This document shows, in pieces, positions 53,145 to 64,000 of a stretch of 64,000 nt of DNA (within the stretch, counting starts at the first letter, position 1; each line of letters begins with the position of its first letter). A program made the position numbers and the translations under genes. Location of the stretch: contig OW203989.1 of assembly GCA_934047225.1 (NCBI GenBank), positions 10,267,977-10,331,976 on the forward strand, in the 5' to 3' direction. The notes beneath the pieces were generated by a model that was not told the DNA's origin, ran no database searches, and worked only from the letters and a program-made list of their open reading frames with translations. The DNA is from Ypsolopha sequella (Eukaryota > Arthropoda > Insecta > Lepidoptera > Ypsolophidae).

Positions 53145-53292
53145 GGGCCTACTCCGAAGTGACAAAATTCGATCGAATATCGTTCGGTCGTATATCCATC
53201 TCTATCACACTTTCTATGCGTGCGTCAGAGATGGACGTATGGTCGAACGATAAACGATCGATCGAATATTTTTGGGAGTGCCGGGCCAGGCC
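53145..53292. mobile_element. ~150-bp repeat with GATCGAAT palindromes, copy 2
   Basis: Inverted copy of 45606-45765: GGGCCTACTCCGAAGTGACA at the left and GGGAGTGCCGGGCC at the right. Non-coding. Confidence 0.65.
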
Positions 53293-53898
53293 GTTTTCAT
53301 ATTAATATGGAGTTCCACGTGAATGTTTCAGATTATATGTTTTTTTGTAAATTTCTGCTTTTGTCAAAATATTAATTATTATTATTTCCAAATCCGGTCA
53401 TGTGATCAAAAAAGGTTTGATATTTTGTGAAGACTGTTGAATTGAATTGAAAAAATTAAATGGTATAAGTAAATTTATTGTACCAGGGGGGTCCCATACA
53501 TGAAAAAGGAGAGGAAAAAATATGTTTTTTACCCGTGTCATCATTGTCTAGAGTTCATTGAGTATAAGGACACACTTTTTTTAAATAAAGAATTGATAGG
53601 TGCCATCAAAGTTTTCAGTTTAGACCATTTTTGTTGGGTCAATCTCAAAAACTAAACTACATAGTGAGAAATTAGTAATTTATTTATACCTATTATTTGA
53701 TTGATATGCTTCGTATTCTTTTCGTGTTGTTTGTTAAACTTCACAAGAAGCCATATGGTCATAATGTATTTAAACGATTTCTACAAAGTTTTTGGGTTAC
53801 ATACCCAAATACTTAATTTTGCAGTTTTGTTTCATACAATTTGTAGGTAGTGATAAGTTTGTAATTTCTGTTTAAACTATTTAAATATATTAACGTAT
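53293..53898. other. No gene seen
   Basis: AT-rich intergenic sequence, no recognisable repeat or frame. Confidence 0.45.
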
Positions 53899-53902
53899 TT
53901 AA

Positions 53903-54388
53903 GGCGAACGAATACGCCAACTGCAATTTGGACCTGTCTTTGAAGGCCTACTCCTCCCACACGGGTGGTCCAAAAACTTTCATAAAAATATATGGTAGTC
54001 ATTATAGAGTCAAAAATAAATTTTAAGTTTCATAAACTGTTTTTCTATTGTAAATTTTGATAAAAAAAATCGAAAGTCATCGAAAGTTTCACATGATTAA
54101 CACAAGAATTCTCTTACTCCTTCCAAACGCCTAAAGCGATTTTAATTATTATTTCACCAAATTATAGGAAATTTTTAGATCTAAAAAATTCAAGTTCAAA
54201 ATTTTTTTCCATTCATGGCGTCCATGTGAAAAGTATTATTTTCTCCTATTTTGCGCTAGCCGAAGACGCAGTGGTTGTCGTAACAGCCACTTTTCAAGGC
54301 ACGCTGAAATGAACATTATTTCAATGTCGTTTCCGTTGACATTTGTACCGACACACATCGAGTTGCTTATTTAGCGTGGTCATACGCC
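53903..54388. mobile_element. TTAA-flanked MITE family N, copy 2 (486 bp)
   Basis: TTAA at 53899-53902 and 54389-54392. The ends are GGCGAACGAATACGCC and, complemented, GGCGTATGACCACGC. The right half matches 21340-21504 (GTGAAAAGTA-ATTTTCTCC, TTTCAATGTCGTTTCCGTTG). piggyBac-type MITE, non-coding. Confidence 0.72.
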
Positions 54389-54392
54389 TTAA

Positions 54393-54600
54393 ATGGTACG
54401 GAACCCTCAGGACGCGAGTCCTACTCGCACTTGACCGGTTTTCAACAATTTGTTGATGAAACAAAAGATAAACGCCTGCAGTGTCGCGAGAATTTTAAAA
54501 CCTGTATACTTTAAAAATCCAGGACGCTACTTGAAAATTATCCAGGACACCTAAAAAACCGGGACATATCCTCGGAAAAGAGGATGGTTGGCAACCCTAG
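54393..54600. repeat. CCGGCC-family end and hAT-like end
   Basis: GGTACGGAACCCTCAGGACG with CGCACTTGACCGG (54396-54440) is a CCGGCC-family end. GAGGATGGTTGGCAACCCTA ends at about 54600 and resembles the TAGGGTTGCCA terminus of the hAT element at 59646. Only one terminus is visible. Confidence 0.45.
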
Positions 54601-55109
54601 TGTACGCACAACTATTTATATTGCACTTCCTTTTCGGACATTCACAATAGATCCATTAGGGTTCTCTATTCATATTTTAATTATATTTTTAGTACCATAA
54701 ATAATCAAAGCGACATACTGCTTATGAATTTTAATAAGTTGATCAGAATTGGACGGACACAAGTTTAATTAGATTAGTACTTATAACATCACTTATATAA
54801 TTAAACAGGATATCTATAGACATTTTCATCGTATTCGGTTAATTGATAAGAATTATCATCATCTGAATTACTATCAATAAATTACTATATCATTTAGTTA
54901 ACTATAATGTTTATCAATGAGTTGGTTTGTCATGCATGATGGGAGTGAGTAAGCCAGCAGACAGATATTATTTAAAAAATATATCCGTCGTTCCGGTTAT
55001 TCGATAAGATTGTATTTTGTGCAGTTGTGATACAATTAGAGCCATTAGGACACTAGTGCTTGATTTTGAAATGAAGCAAAACTGAAGATAAATGTTTTGA
55101 AAAATCTCC

Positions 55110-55205
55110 TCGAGCCAGGATTCAACGGTCTACGGTAGAACCCTGAGCTAGTTGGCAGATTGTAAGCAAGATGTTACAAGTTCAAATCCTGGCCCAAGGA
55201 ATTTT
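55110..55205 (+). repeat. tRNA-derived SINE head, degraded copy
   Basis: GAGCTAGTTGGCAGATTGTAAGCAAG and CAAGTTCAAATCC (A- and B-box-like) are followed by CTTACTTGAAATTTGTTTCT, a body shared with the 55543 copy. An inverted head fragment (CTCGAGCCAGGATTCAA) lies just upstream. Not a functional tRNA. Confidence 0.55.
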
Positions 55206-55542
55206 TTACAAACTTACTTGAAATTTGTTTCTAATTGTTCTTTTCTATCTTGTATTTAATGCCCTCTAAAAATATTTTTAATAAGTATCCAAAGCAATGG
55301 ATTTCTCTATAAATCATATTATGATCTTAGTCAATGACAGCTATGTATTTCTAATTATTGTCCGAAGCAACACGAGGACAACGCTATCTCTGTTCCTTTG
55401 AATAAGGCGTGAAATTCAAATAACGCCCTCGTGAGCGTTCAATATGTGCATTATAACCTGGTTTATCAAGTTTACAGAATTCAGTATACAGGTATGGTGG
55501 AAGAATTAAACAGTCTAGGATGGGAACTAGCTAGAATTGGTA

Positions 55543-55680
55543 GCTAGCTCAGTTGGCAGAACACTTGCCTTGTAAGCAAGAGGTCGCATGATCAAATCCT
55601 GGCTTAAGGAAATTATTAAAATACTTGAAATTTGTTTCTAGTAAATTTTATCTTCTATCTTATAATGCACTTAGATTATA
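55543..55680 (+). repeat. tRNA-Thr-like SINE head and body
   Basis: GGTAGCTAGCTCAGTTGGCA has an intact A box. The anticodon stem-loop CTTGC-CTTGTAA-GCAAG gives anticodon TGT. The B box is mutated (GATCAAATCC instead of GGTTCAANYCC). The body ACTTGAAATTTGTTTCTA also follows the copy at 55110-55205. The shared body shows a SINE rather than a tRNA gene. Confidence 0.6.
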
Positions 55681-56441
55681 TTTAGAATATCATAGTTCTC
55701 CATATTGAAAGCGTTTTCTATAAGCAAGTAGGTGTTTATACGTCTACCAAATTTGGAACCATTTATTAATTTAGTCGTAATAAATCATCTAATCAATCGA
55801 TTATGGAGGTTTCATCGCATCGTTCGCGAAAAATCTGCGTAAAATCAACAAGATGGCGGATCGGGATTATGCCAGCTTCCATAGTGAAATTTTCCAACCC
55901 CTATACAATAATTTGCAATATTCGCTACATTGTTTTTAGCTGAGTCTTTTTTACCGTTATAATTATTTCTTACGATTTCGTTGGAAAACTGAAGATTCGA
56001 ACCTTGACCAATTATTGCCGAAACTCAAAACATGGTATCAATAGTCAAGTGGCTTGCTTAGAGCTGTATTTGAAACCATATCCTAAAATGGCGTATATTC
56101 TCTAAAAAATAAAATGTTTTAAAAATTAAGCTAATCTTTAAAAAATTATAAAAAGTAATGGTTAGTTTATATACTAAAATAATGAAAACTATGTCCTAAA
56201 ATTGCATATATTCTCTGAATTTTTTTTTTTTTAATATTAAGCGATGGAAATTTTATCAGTACCTCGATTACACCCTAAGCTACCATCATATCAAATTTAG
56301 TGCTATAATCCGCCTGGTAACGGTAATTTCACAGCCACCGTACTCGTCCATATGAACAACTATTGCTAAGGAGACTAAGCGAAATTCGCAACTCTATTCA
56401 CTATGAGACAGCGCAAAAAAGAAGTTACGAATTTTGGATTA
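55681..56441. other. No gene seen
   Basis: AT-rich intergenic sequence. The last bases are the target duplication of the next hAT element. Confidence 0.45.
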
Positions 56442-56449
56442 GTTAGTAT

Positions 56450-57282
56450 TAGAGATGAAACGGATAGTGATTTGGCCGGATACCGGATACCGGATATCCG
56501 GCGAGGCACTTGGCCGGATAGCCGGATATCCGGCGGCCGGATATCCGGCTCAAGATATGCGTTTTGCACTAATTGAGCAAGTCGAAACATTACGCACCAA
56601 GGTGCGTGCGGGTGCAACTGGGCGAGATTATTTGTGCATTTTCTAAATAACGATCATTTTTAAATGTTTTTCGTACCACAACCATACAAATGCTGGTCTG
56701 CTAACGCGAAACCATTTTCCGATCTTAACGAAATTCGTAAATTTGTATATTTTGTCTCCTTGCAGCGGAGTATACTGTATATAAATGGACAGGCATCTAG
56801 GAAACCGCGTAATCTACTGTTCATACTGAATTTCCCCTTTCAATATTCACAATAGGTTTTCAAAATGAATAAAGAAACATGAAAATATTTTTTCATTTCC
56901 ACAAGTATGTTTCTTTGGAAAACTTGTTCAGTATAGTTCTTAGACCATGTGTTTTTATGACCTGTCGAGTTACATTCGGTATATTGTGAGAGCAAAAGAA
57001 GCTGGTGTAATGTATGAAGAAAAGCACAAACGTTTATTCCCAACAATTGCTGTAAAGCTTGTCTTTTTCTTTATCTCAACTCTTATTCACTTTATGTGAA
57101 TTTAGATTATTCAATCTTTGCTACAATCAATTTATTTTGTGATTTAAACGACTTTTTTATGCTGAGTTAAGTATCCGGTATCCGGCCGGATACTGGCTGC
57201 TATCCGGCCGGATACCGGATACCAAAAATATGGCCGGATAGGCCGGATACCGGATAGTAACCGGATATCCGTTTCATCTCTA
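56450..57282. mobile_element. hAT element with TATCCGGC arrays, copy 2, perfect TSD
   Basis: Terminal TAGAGATGAAACGGATA repeats with the exact 8-bp duplication GTTAGTAT (56442-56449 and 57283-57290). It is 833 bp and opposite in orientation to 35458-36354, with the same subterminal CCGGATA arrays (56478-56552 and 57173-57265). Its right duplication overlaps the first bases of the MITE at 57288, so it landed at that MITE's edge afterwards. No transposase. Confidence 0.9.
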
Positions 57283-57287
57283 GTTAG

Positions 57288-57556
57288 TATACAAGGTGAC
57301 TTTTTGTTCATCGTCCAAATTCATACTGGTGGCTTGGTAAGTGATCAGTATCATGGATCAAAAACAATTTTGGTGAAATTCGTAAAATGAAATTTTGATT
57401 CCCCGTAGTGATTCACTCGGTACTGGAACTGATTTTCTATGGGAAGCCGAAATTTCATTTAACGAATTTCTCAAAAATTGTTACTGATCCAAGATACTGA
57501 TCACTTATCAAGCCTCCAGTATGAATTTGGATGATGATCAAAAAGTCACCTTGTAT
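57288..57556. mobile_element. Palindromic MITE family TACAAGGTGAC, copy 3
   Basis: Starts TATACAAGGTGACTTTTTG and ends AAAAAGTCACCTTGTAT. The same arm structure as 7369-7635 and 40132-40401. Non-coding. Confidence 0.82.
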
Positions 57557-57577
57557 GTGACGTATTCTCCATAGGGT

Positions 57578-57775
57578 CATTCGGGCGATCGCCCGGGGCG
57601 GCCCTGTCCTAAGGGGCGGCCCTTCAGTTTCGTAATTTAGAATCTTTAGCAATTTTAACAAACTCACATTAAAAGAATACGTATTTGGCGGCTCACCCGT
57701 ACGCACTCCCTTTTTTTCCCTCGCCAGTTGGTTAAGGGGGGCGGCCCAATCGTATTCGCCCGGGGCGTACAAAAC
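57578..57775. repeat. GC-rich repeat with CGCCCGGGGCG at both ends
   Basis: CGCCCGGGGCG occurs at 57590-57600 and again at 57758-57767, with GGGGCGGCCC motifs next to both. Probably a small hAT-like MITE, but the ends and any target duplication are unclear. Confidence 0.4.
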
Positions 57776-58310
57776 CAAAATACGTCTCTGTATATAAGTA
57801 TGGTAGTTATATTAAGAAGTCAAGTTATGTATAATCGTAGTTTTGTTTAATAAAATGTTAGTAAAATTGTAGTGCTAGGAACAGCGGATGGTGAAATCAT
57901 GCCCCGGCGGCGGCGCGGCGTTACCTCTACCCGGTGAACGAAAAAAATACTCTACGTGCTAGAAATAGCGCTATAGAAAAACCCGCCGACAATTCCCACA
58001 CCCCAACCGCATCGCTAACTAAACAATAACGCTTCGGCCCCCATGCCCTGCACCCTTATTTACGACTAACAGGAAGAAGCCCGCTATAAGTCTGTGTTTG
58101 TGTAATTCGCGTGTGTGCGTTCTGGAGTAAACCGTAAATTGTTTAGTACAAAAGTCGCGTTTATTTAAATAAATATGATGAATTTGGTCATTCTTTTCTT
58201 TGACGTTTGCGTCAGCGGTAAGGGACATGTGCGGGGGGTGATCGGAGAGCAGGCACACCGCACACCACAGCGTTGCTGCCCCCACCACTAAATTTACACA
58301 GTAAAAAGGT
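57776..58310. other. No gene seen
   Basis: Includes a GC-rich patch (57900-57940) and a (AATA)n-like run near 58165. The 89-codon minus frame at 58019-58288 carries no recognised motif. Confidence 0.4.
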
Positions 58311-59300
58311 CCAATGGCAGCCCTACGTAAAGTACCTGGGCTGGGACGTCTCCAGATGGTGATATCGCTGTCTCACTCGCACTCGCAACAGCCCCGCCAT
58401 GCATCTCTGTTTATTCACTGTAATTACCGTACATTATGGAGACACTGCGTGTGCTGGAATGGGAGTCAGTCACCATTGATCGAAGACTCACCTCGAGGAA
58501 ACACGTGGAAACGTCGTCGTCGCCCAGATGAAAGGAGCGAGAATTTGACGATAGGCTTCCCTCTGCGTGCGAAGCTCGGGATCTACAAGACCTACTTGAA
58601 ATCCTACCTCACGTGCGCTTCACCAGCGCGTGGTAGGCCCTAGTCTCGGAGACCAATAAGAAACGGCTCTGAGCTCAAGAAAACATGGCCCTTTGCACCA
58701 TTGTCGGCAAGTCTCGCTGTCAGGAACGATCGGGAGTTGAAGATCGAGCACTTGGACGACTTCGTTCAACGACATGCGTCTCGCACCTTTAAGGTGATAT
58801 ACCGTGCTAGCAAAGGTCCCCGTTACTCCAGGCAGAAAGACCCGCAGTGCGAAAGGGACGGAATCGGGGAAAATTGTCAAAAAGTCGGTTTTAAATTAAT
58901 GCAAAATTAACTAAAATAGCTACAAAAAATTCCATAACCAGTAATTTAGGTGCAGTTAAAACCCATCTAAATAAATATTTTTCAAGTCTGTATGCTATCC
59001 TAATTTGTCAGAATATCAAAAAATGTGTAAATTTAGACCTGATTTCAATAATTATTTCTATCGAATGAAATTCCTCCTATAGCGTTTCTGATAGACCAAA
59101 ATCTAGTAAAAGGTCCCAAAATTGTTATACTAATTTATTTTACTTGGAACTTCATTAAAAGAGCAGATAAATAACTTCAAAAAGTGTCAATTTTCACGGT
59201 ATAGCCCCTTAAGAAATGGCGCCGCATCATGCGTAACTTCCCGACCGCCGCCACGTCCCATGGGACCTATTTAGCCGTACCTGCCGCTCCTCCCAGAGTC
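58311..59300 (+). pseudogene. Decayed Jockey-like LINE RT C-terminus, split by a MITE
   Basis: Frames joined by shifts give VQWQPYVKYLGWDVSRW (the -VKYLG- box after the RT core), then LGIYKTYLKSYLTCASPARG and SLAVRNDRELKIEHLDDFVQ with RHASRTF. These match the thumb and C-terminal layout of Jockey-type ORF2. A TTAA-flanked MITE (58793-59208) interrupts it just after SRTF. The downstream KKWRRIM-like frame and GC-rich sequence to about 59480 may be its end. Inactive. Confidence 0.6.
58793..59208. mobile_element. TTAA-type MITE family G, copy C
   Basis: TTAA at 58789-58792 and 59209-59212 with ends GGTGATATACCGTG and, complemented, GGGGCTATACCGTG. The interior matches 15400-15800 in inverted orientation. 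Inserted into the LINE remnant, so younger than it. Confidence 0.75.
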
Positions 59301-59645
59301 AATCCGCGCTCTTCCCCGGGTTGACCCGCGCTCCTCCCAGAGTTGAGCCACAGGCACGACCTGAATTGATCCCAGGGTGTTTTGGCGCACACCCCACGAC
59401 ATGTCATTGTTACGGGCATCTGAAGAGACCTCAGTAATGCAGCACCCGCCCCGACACTGAGACCCCACATCCCCAACCGGGGAGTGTGAGAAGACTACTC
59501 TGCTGAAATAATCTGTTCAGCAATAGATCAGCTCTAGCCAGTAGATCAGCTCTAGCCCCGTTTTAGGTCACGTCAACTAGTCAGCTCAGCTCTAGCTCCG
59601 CTATAGTAAATAGCATATAAAGGAACCACTCTCTTGGATGCACAC

Positions 59646-60154
59646 TAGGGTTGCCAGATATTTTTTGATCCTGTAAGGGACAAATGCTAAGTTTGGCGAA
59701 AAAAAACGGGATTTGAAATTTTTCCCCGGGACAAATAAAAAATATGTATTTTACGTTTCATTGATTTTTGATTGCTATTTTAAAGAAGATCGTTAAGTTT
59801 AAATATAGGTATCTTTGTTTGATTTCTCATATTGTATCGAATCCGGAGTACATTTGCTGCGCACGTCAGTCCATTTCAATGCTATCTGCGAAAAAATCTT
59901 CTCTACAAAGCTATTGGAACAAGGGATACTGAATGTTGGGGATTTCATTCATGGAAAAACCTTCCATTATTTTCATCCACTTCTTAATTGTACCTATACT
60001 TTGGTCATCAAACAACGTTGCAATTTCCAGGCTTTTTTTAATAATTTGAAATATATTGAAATAATTCGGTCATGCGCGACTCGGTGCCCAATATTAATCG
60101 AATAATGTTGAAATACGGGACGTCCCGGGAAATACGGGACGTCTGGCAACCCTA
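59646..60154. mobile_element. hAT element TAGGGTTGCCAGA, perfect TSD
   Basis: The ends TAGGGTTGCCAGA and TCTGGCAACCCTA are inverted repeats. The octamer ATGCACAC occurs on both sides (59638-59645 and 60155-60162). The interior (509 bp total) has repeated GGGAC/CGGGA motifs near both ends. The 96-codon plus-strand frame at 59815-60105 shows no recognisable transposase motif. Non-autonomous hAT. Confidence 0.88.
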
Positions 60155-60162
60155 ATGCACAC

Positions 60163-62449
60163 ATTCTTCTGTTCGTTATGTTTTGTTTCATAATTTCATT
60201 ATTCGAAAAGCATCCGCCCTCTCCGCCCAATTTAGTTGTGGGTCAGCAAAGAGGCTCACTATTATGTATAAATAAATACCCTGGCTGACTGACTGATCCA
60301 AATATATGACTGATCTATCACTCTCTTGGATGTGAAGACCAAACGATTAGACCCAGGCACATGAAGTTGGAACTGTAGGTTTCTTGTACGATGTACACAT
60401 TAGGGTTGGCCATATTTACACTTTTTTCGAATTTCATATTGTAGAAAGCGATCTATTCAAATAAAATATTGGACAATATGACAATATCTTCTGCCTTCTA
60501 ACCAGAATCAAGCTTTACAACATGGATGAAAGGAAAAAAAAATTTTTTTTTTATTTGTATTACGTATATCATAAAAAAATATTCGTCTCTTAACATGTCT
60601 AAAATTTAATAAAAACTGTGTTTTACAGAATTTCCGATTTCTGGCGTTTCTATTAGATTTTTCTTTCGTACGGTTCTAGAACGTGACATAGTTTTCATAA
60701 CATATTTTTGCTAAGTAGCATATACCATGCATATACAAACGGCTACCACAAAAAAAAAAATACAGCGATATACATGCAAAATATATGAAATTCAAAAAAG
60801 TGTAATTTTGGCCCACCCCAGACCACATCCGCTAGGAAGAGATTTCAGGAAATGCCCACGGGATCGAAAGAAACGGGACCCACACGAGAAAGCAACTTCA
60901 ATATTTTATATTCTTATACTCTAGCAACTTTTTTTATTATCCGTCAAGCACAATAAGTCTAATGGCAAAGACTTTATTTGCTTATCATAGAGGCGATTAT
61001 ATGTTGGCTCTTTGGCCTCTTTTTCTTGGACGCGTAATACTAGTGATCACGCAGCGAAACAACAAATTGGTGTGTTTTCAGCTAATACTGAAATATTTTG
61101 TAGGGAAAAAAATATTGAATTTAGGTGATATACCTTCATATTTCTATTACCTATTTTATGAAAAAAAAGTCCAGTTGATCTCTTAACCGCGTTCTTTAAG
61201 CGAACGTTTGAAAACCAAAAAAAAGAGGGTGCAAAACGTTTTTTTTTTGACAAAAGTAAAAATCTTAGTACATTGTTTATACGTAAAATCCCTAGAGAAA
61301 AGATTAATAAACCAAGTATATTTTTTTCAATACAAGGAGAGTCCGAATTTCTTCAAACGAATCCTAGATAGCCTGGAGTTGGTCATGCTCTAGGCTCAGG
61401 TACAGTCTTAACAGATTATCTTAAATTTTTACATCAATGTGCGATAGTAGAACAAACACGGACATTTACCTAGTAGGTTCACACTAATTGCTACTTGCTA
61501 CGCTATACCTTCAGGTACGATTGTCGCCTTTATATAGACGTAATAAGAACGAGCTGCCGCAGTACACCGTGACGTATTTGAGACTGTACATGAGTAATTT
61601 ACATTAATTAAGATGCCATCAATATGTAGGTAATCGTTAAAAATAGGTTTATAATGGCTATTATGACACTATGTCAGCAGGAATTTCGAAGCTCTGTGTA
61701 TGATATCATAGCAATTTTTATGATTCTCAAAAGTAGCGTAGTATCCATAATAAAATTATAATTTTGGAAGTACTTTCAAGGACTTTTAGTATACATATAT
61801 AAAAGTTGAGTTGCAACCTAAAAAATAAAATAGAAAAAGGGTGCTTCGGTGGATAAGGTAGAATTGTAATTTTAGGAAACGGATGAAGATTAAAGGAAAA
61901 AATATTACTAATTAGTAATTACCTACCAAGAGAAATACAAAATAGATGATAACGTTTTAGGGTCGTAAAAATTACAACCTATCAAGCAATCGATCAGTCT
62001 TTTCTTTTAATTGTACATACGCTGCGTTCATAGGTCTAAGTTCTTAAGTTGGTAGTCGGTAGTCGGTATCAAGATTCGATGACCCTATTGAGAAATTCAA
62101 GATTTTTTTCTTGTTCACTACAAAAGTACAAACGCAAGCCCAGCCCCGAACCAAAACCGTGGAGTTAATATACTAATTTTCAATTTCGCAGTAAATTATA
62201 TTCTTCCGTACTACTGATTATTTACCAAGCCTCTAGTATAAATTTGGGTGCATAAATTAATATCGCCTTGTTTTACTCGACAATTTGCATTACATGTCAT
62301 ATCACTCCGGAAGGGTCAAGGCAATGTTATCAATTATCATTTTTCAGTTCAAAACACATGACATCATCAACAATATTGTTATTTATTATATCTATGCATC
62401 ACCACCGGTTTTAAGTTACGAAGGAAAATAACCCTTTTTCCGCTTCAAG
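60163..62449. other. No gene seen; AT-rich intergenic
   Basis: Short frames only. CTCTCTTGGATG at 60323 repeats the sequence next to the hAT target at 59630. At 62205-62280 a fragment (ACTGATTATTTACCAAGCCT then CTAGTATAAATTTGGGTG) is a worn half-arm of the TACAAGGTGAC MITE family. Nothing else recognised. Confidence 0.4.
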
Positions 62450-62502
62450 TAGGTGGTTGAGCTGACGCCGGGCTCGACTGTGGGGTACCACCGTCTTACT
62501 AA
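62450..62502 (+). repeat. Fragment of the 4140-4500 repeat family
   Basis: GTAGGTGGTTGAGCTGACGC then CGGGCTCGACTGTGG and TACCACCGTCTTA match the left end of that family. Confidence 0.5.
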
Positions 62503-63101
62503 CAAACCCATTAGGGCACAGAGCACTAGCAAACCCCTTATTGGCACACAAATTTAAAACATGCTTGCCCATATATTTACAACGTCATGCATAAAATTAA
62601 AAAAAATTGCCGGAAAATCTAGTTTATTCGTCCAAGCGGAAAAGCCCAACTGACATTAAGAGGCCGATGCCAAATTAATTATCCATACAAACGTAATACC
62701 AAAATCATTTGCAATTCGAGCATATTTCAACCAAATTATGCTGTTATTCTGATTAAGACAGTATTTTTATAGGTTCATGAATATGTTTCCTTCCAAAATA
62801 CTAACCTGAAACGAAATGTCAGCGATTTGCAATTCGCACATTTTTCCACCGTAAATTACCCGTTTTCTTCTTATTTGTTTTGTATTAAAAACAACAAAAC
62901 GTAAGATATTGTTCGAGCGGAAACATAGCCTATGTTATCAAGTTACAGATTATTAAAACGAAATTTAAAACACATTAAGTTTTCATTCAACATTTTTGGT
63001 ATTACGAAATACGCCCGTATTCAGTACAAATTCTGAACGGCTAGTAGCTGTGTCGCATCTTGTTTGACGCACGCACACATTCACACAGTAGAGACATACC
63101 C

Positions 63102-63673
63102 CGCGTTCCGAAATAGAATTATTTCGCTAAAATCGATTACGAATGAATGAGGTGAATGGCTAATAATCCATGAGTGAAGCAAATGCGTTCATTCATTCGT
63201 ATGACTTTCGTGGCTCATGCGACGGAGGTGAGGCGATATGAGCGATGAACGGAATGGAATGTCAAAAGTTGTTTTCGCTCCATTATTTCAGCAGTTCAGA
63301 TCAGATAAACCATGGTATATGTTTTATTCGGTCATGAGAGAAACAAATGGAAAGTCGTGTGGAACTCTTCGTCGAAAAGGAAGAATATATATTTAATAAA
63401 AATTTTTGTCACTGTCTGAGTCTACGTTGAAGAACAGTGCTACAAACTCTTCTTGTTCCATCACGAATCACGGCACTTTGACGAAGTAAAATAAAATAAT
63501 CGTATTGTATTCTGTGGTAAGAGGTTATGGTTAAGATGTATCTATTTTAATGCGGTCCGAATCATAAGCTATCTTTCACATCGTTTGCTAGCTCACAAAT
63601 TACGGACCAGTCATCGCTCACACTTTAATTCATTCATAGCTTTTATCTATGTAATTCTATTTCGGACCGCACG
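63102..63673. mobile_element. Possible TIR element, 572 bp
   Basis: The left GCGTTCCGAAATAGAATTA and the right, complemented, GCGGTCCGAAATAGAATTA are inverted repeats of about 19 bp. The interior has several ATGAATGAAT and ATGAGCGATGA motifs and no protein. No clean target duplication seen. Confidence 0.55.
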
Positions 63674-64000
63674 GATAGAGAGATGTCGCGTGGATTCACG
63701 CGTCTGGGCCTGGGGCCTCCTTTGGGTTAGGGTACAATAGTTTTGCATTATACCTTAGTTGCTCGCTCGATAACTGACATAACTCAGTCAGTGACGATTA
63801 CTTTACTATGCTATGCATGCGTGTTTGTTTGCCTTTTTTTTTTTCAAGGGAAGTACCGAAAAAAAAATTGTTTTGGCCATATCTTCGGAACGGAAGGTGG
63901 TACATCCCTAGGGGTCGGACCATAGGGTGCCAAAAAAGTTTTTTTTTTTTTTTTTAATGTCAAAACTTAAACCACCCGTATCTCCTAGACGGCTTGAGTT
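63674..64000. other. No gene seen
   Basis: Sequence to the window end contains poly-T runs and no recognisable coding or repeat boundary. Confidence 0.4.

Noticed and set aside
55543..55612. Functional tRNA-Thr(TGT) gene
   Set aside because: B box is mutated and the 3' body is shared with another copy, indicating a SINE.
58019..58288. 89-aa minus frame
   Set aside because: No motif and no link to the neighbouring LINE remnant.
1..64000. CRISPR array, operon or prokaryotic defence system
   Set aside because: Tandem repeats have drifting spacing with no unique spacers; gene structure is intron-containing and eukaryotic.

Overview
The window looks like AT-rich nuclear DNA of a moth or butterfly. 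Several signs point to Lepidoptera: short Helitrons whose ends read TCCCACTAATATTATAAATG and GCGGGCGAAGCCG...CTAGT, the abundant repeat ending in CCGGCCAAGTGCGAGTC, the repeat tail GAAGTCGGTT, many TTAA- and TA-flanked palindromic MITEs, and an intronless chemosensory ionotropic receptor. Nothing is prokaryotic, and I see no CRISPR array or rRNA. Most of the 64 kb is layered transposon debris. I can support only two host genes, plus a possible third.

Host genes. (1) A divergent ionotropic receptor (598 aa, one exon) lies on the minus strand at 17089-18885. (2) A four-exon gene for a 126-aa four-transmembrane protein spans 25911-51423 on the minus strand. Its exons are only 42, 121, 100 and 118 bp, all have GT/AG splice sites and compatible phases, and intron 1 is about 19.2 kb. 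Single-ORF scans miss it because the exons are so short. (3) Three related exon-like modules with splice signals (2821-2937, 3148-3264, 4548-4627, minus strand) may be the duplicated 3' end of a third, unrecognised gene.

Layout. 1-17 kb: tandem repeats, fold-back elements, a nested inverted-repeat transposon (8171-10110), a Helitron keeping the end of its helicase (11094-12238) and a 1-kb palindrome (13395-14382). 17-19 kb: the receptor gene. 19-25.9 kb: LINE tails, MITEs, a second Helitron and a 444-bp hAT element with a perfect 8-bp target duplication. 25.9-51.4 kb: the four-TM gene and its transposon-filled introns. Intron 2 holds a young non-autonomous BEL/Pao LTR element (28446-31547, matching 504-bp LTRs, ACTAC duplication). 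Intron 1 holds a LINE with an intact C-terminal reverse transcriptase (33031-34185), a hAT element nested in another hAT element (34935-36521), a MITE split by a LINE (40650-42029), a LINE 3' end split by a 1.46-kb TIR element (43612-45071), and a composite element carrying a decayed GCDT-motif protein (47209-49465). 51.4-64 kb: the probable promoter, then more hAT, TTAA-type and SINE-like elements.

The genes do not form a pathway. The main biology is a tiny conserved membrane-protein gene kept across 25 kb of transposon insertions. The insertions are nested clearly enough that their relative order can often be read directly from the sequence.
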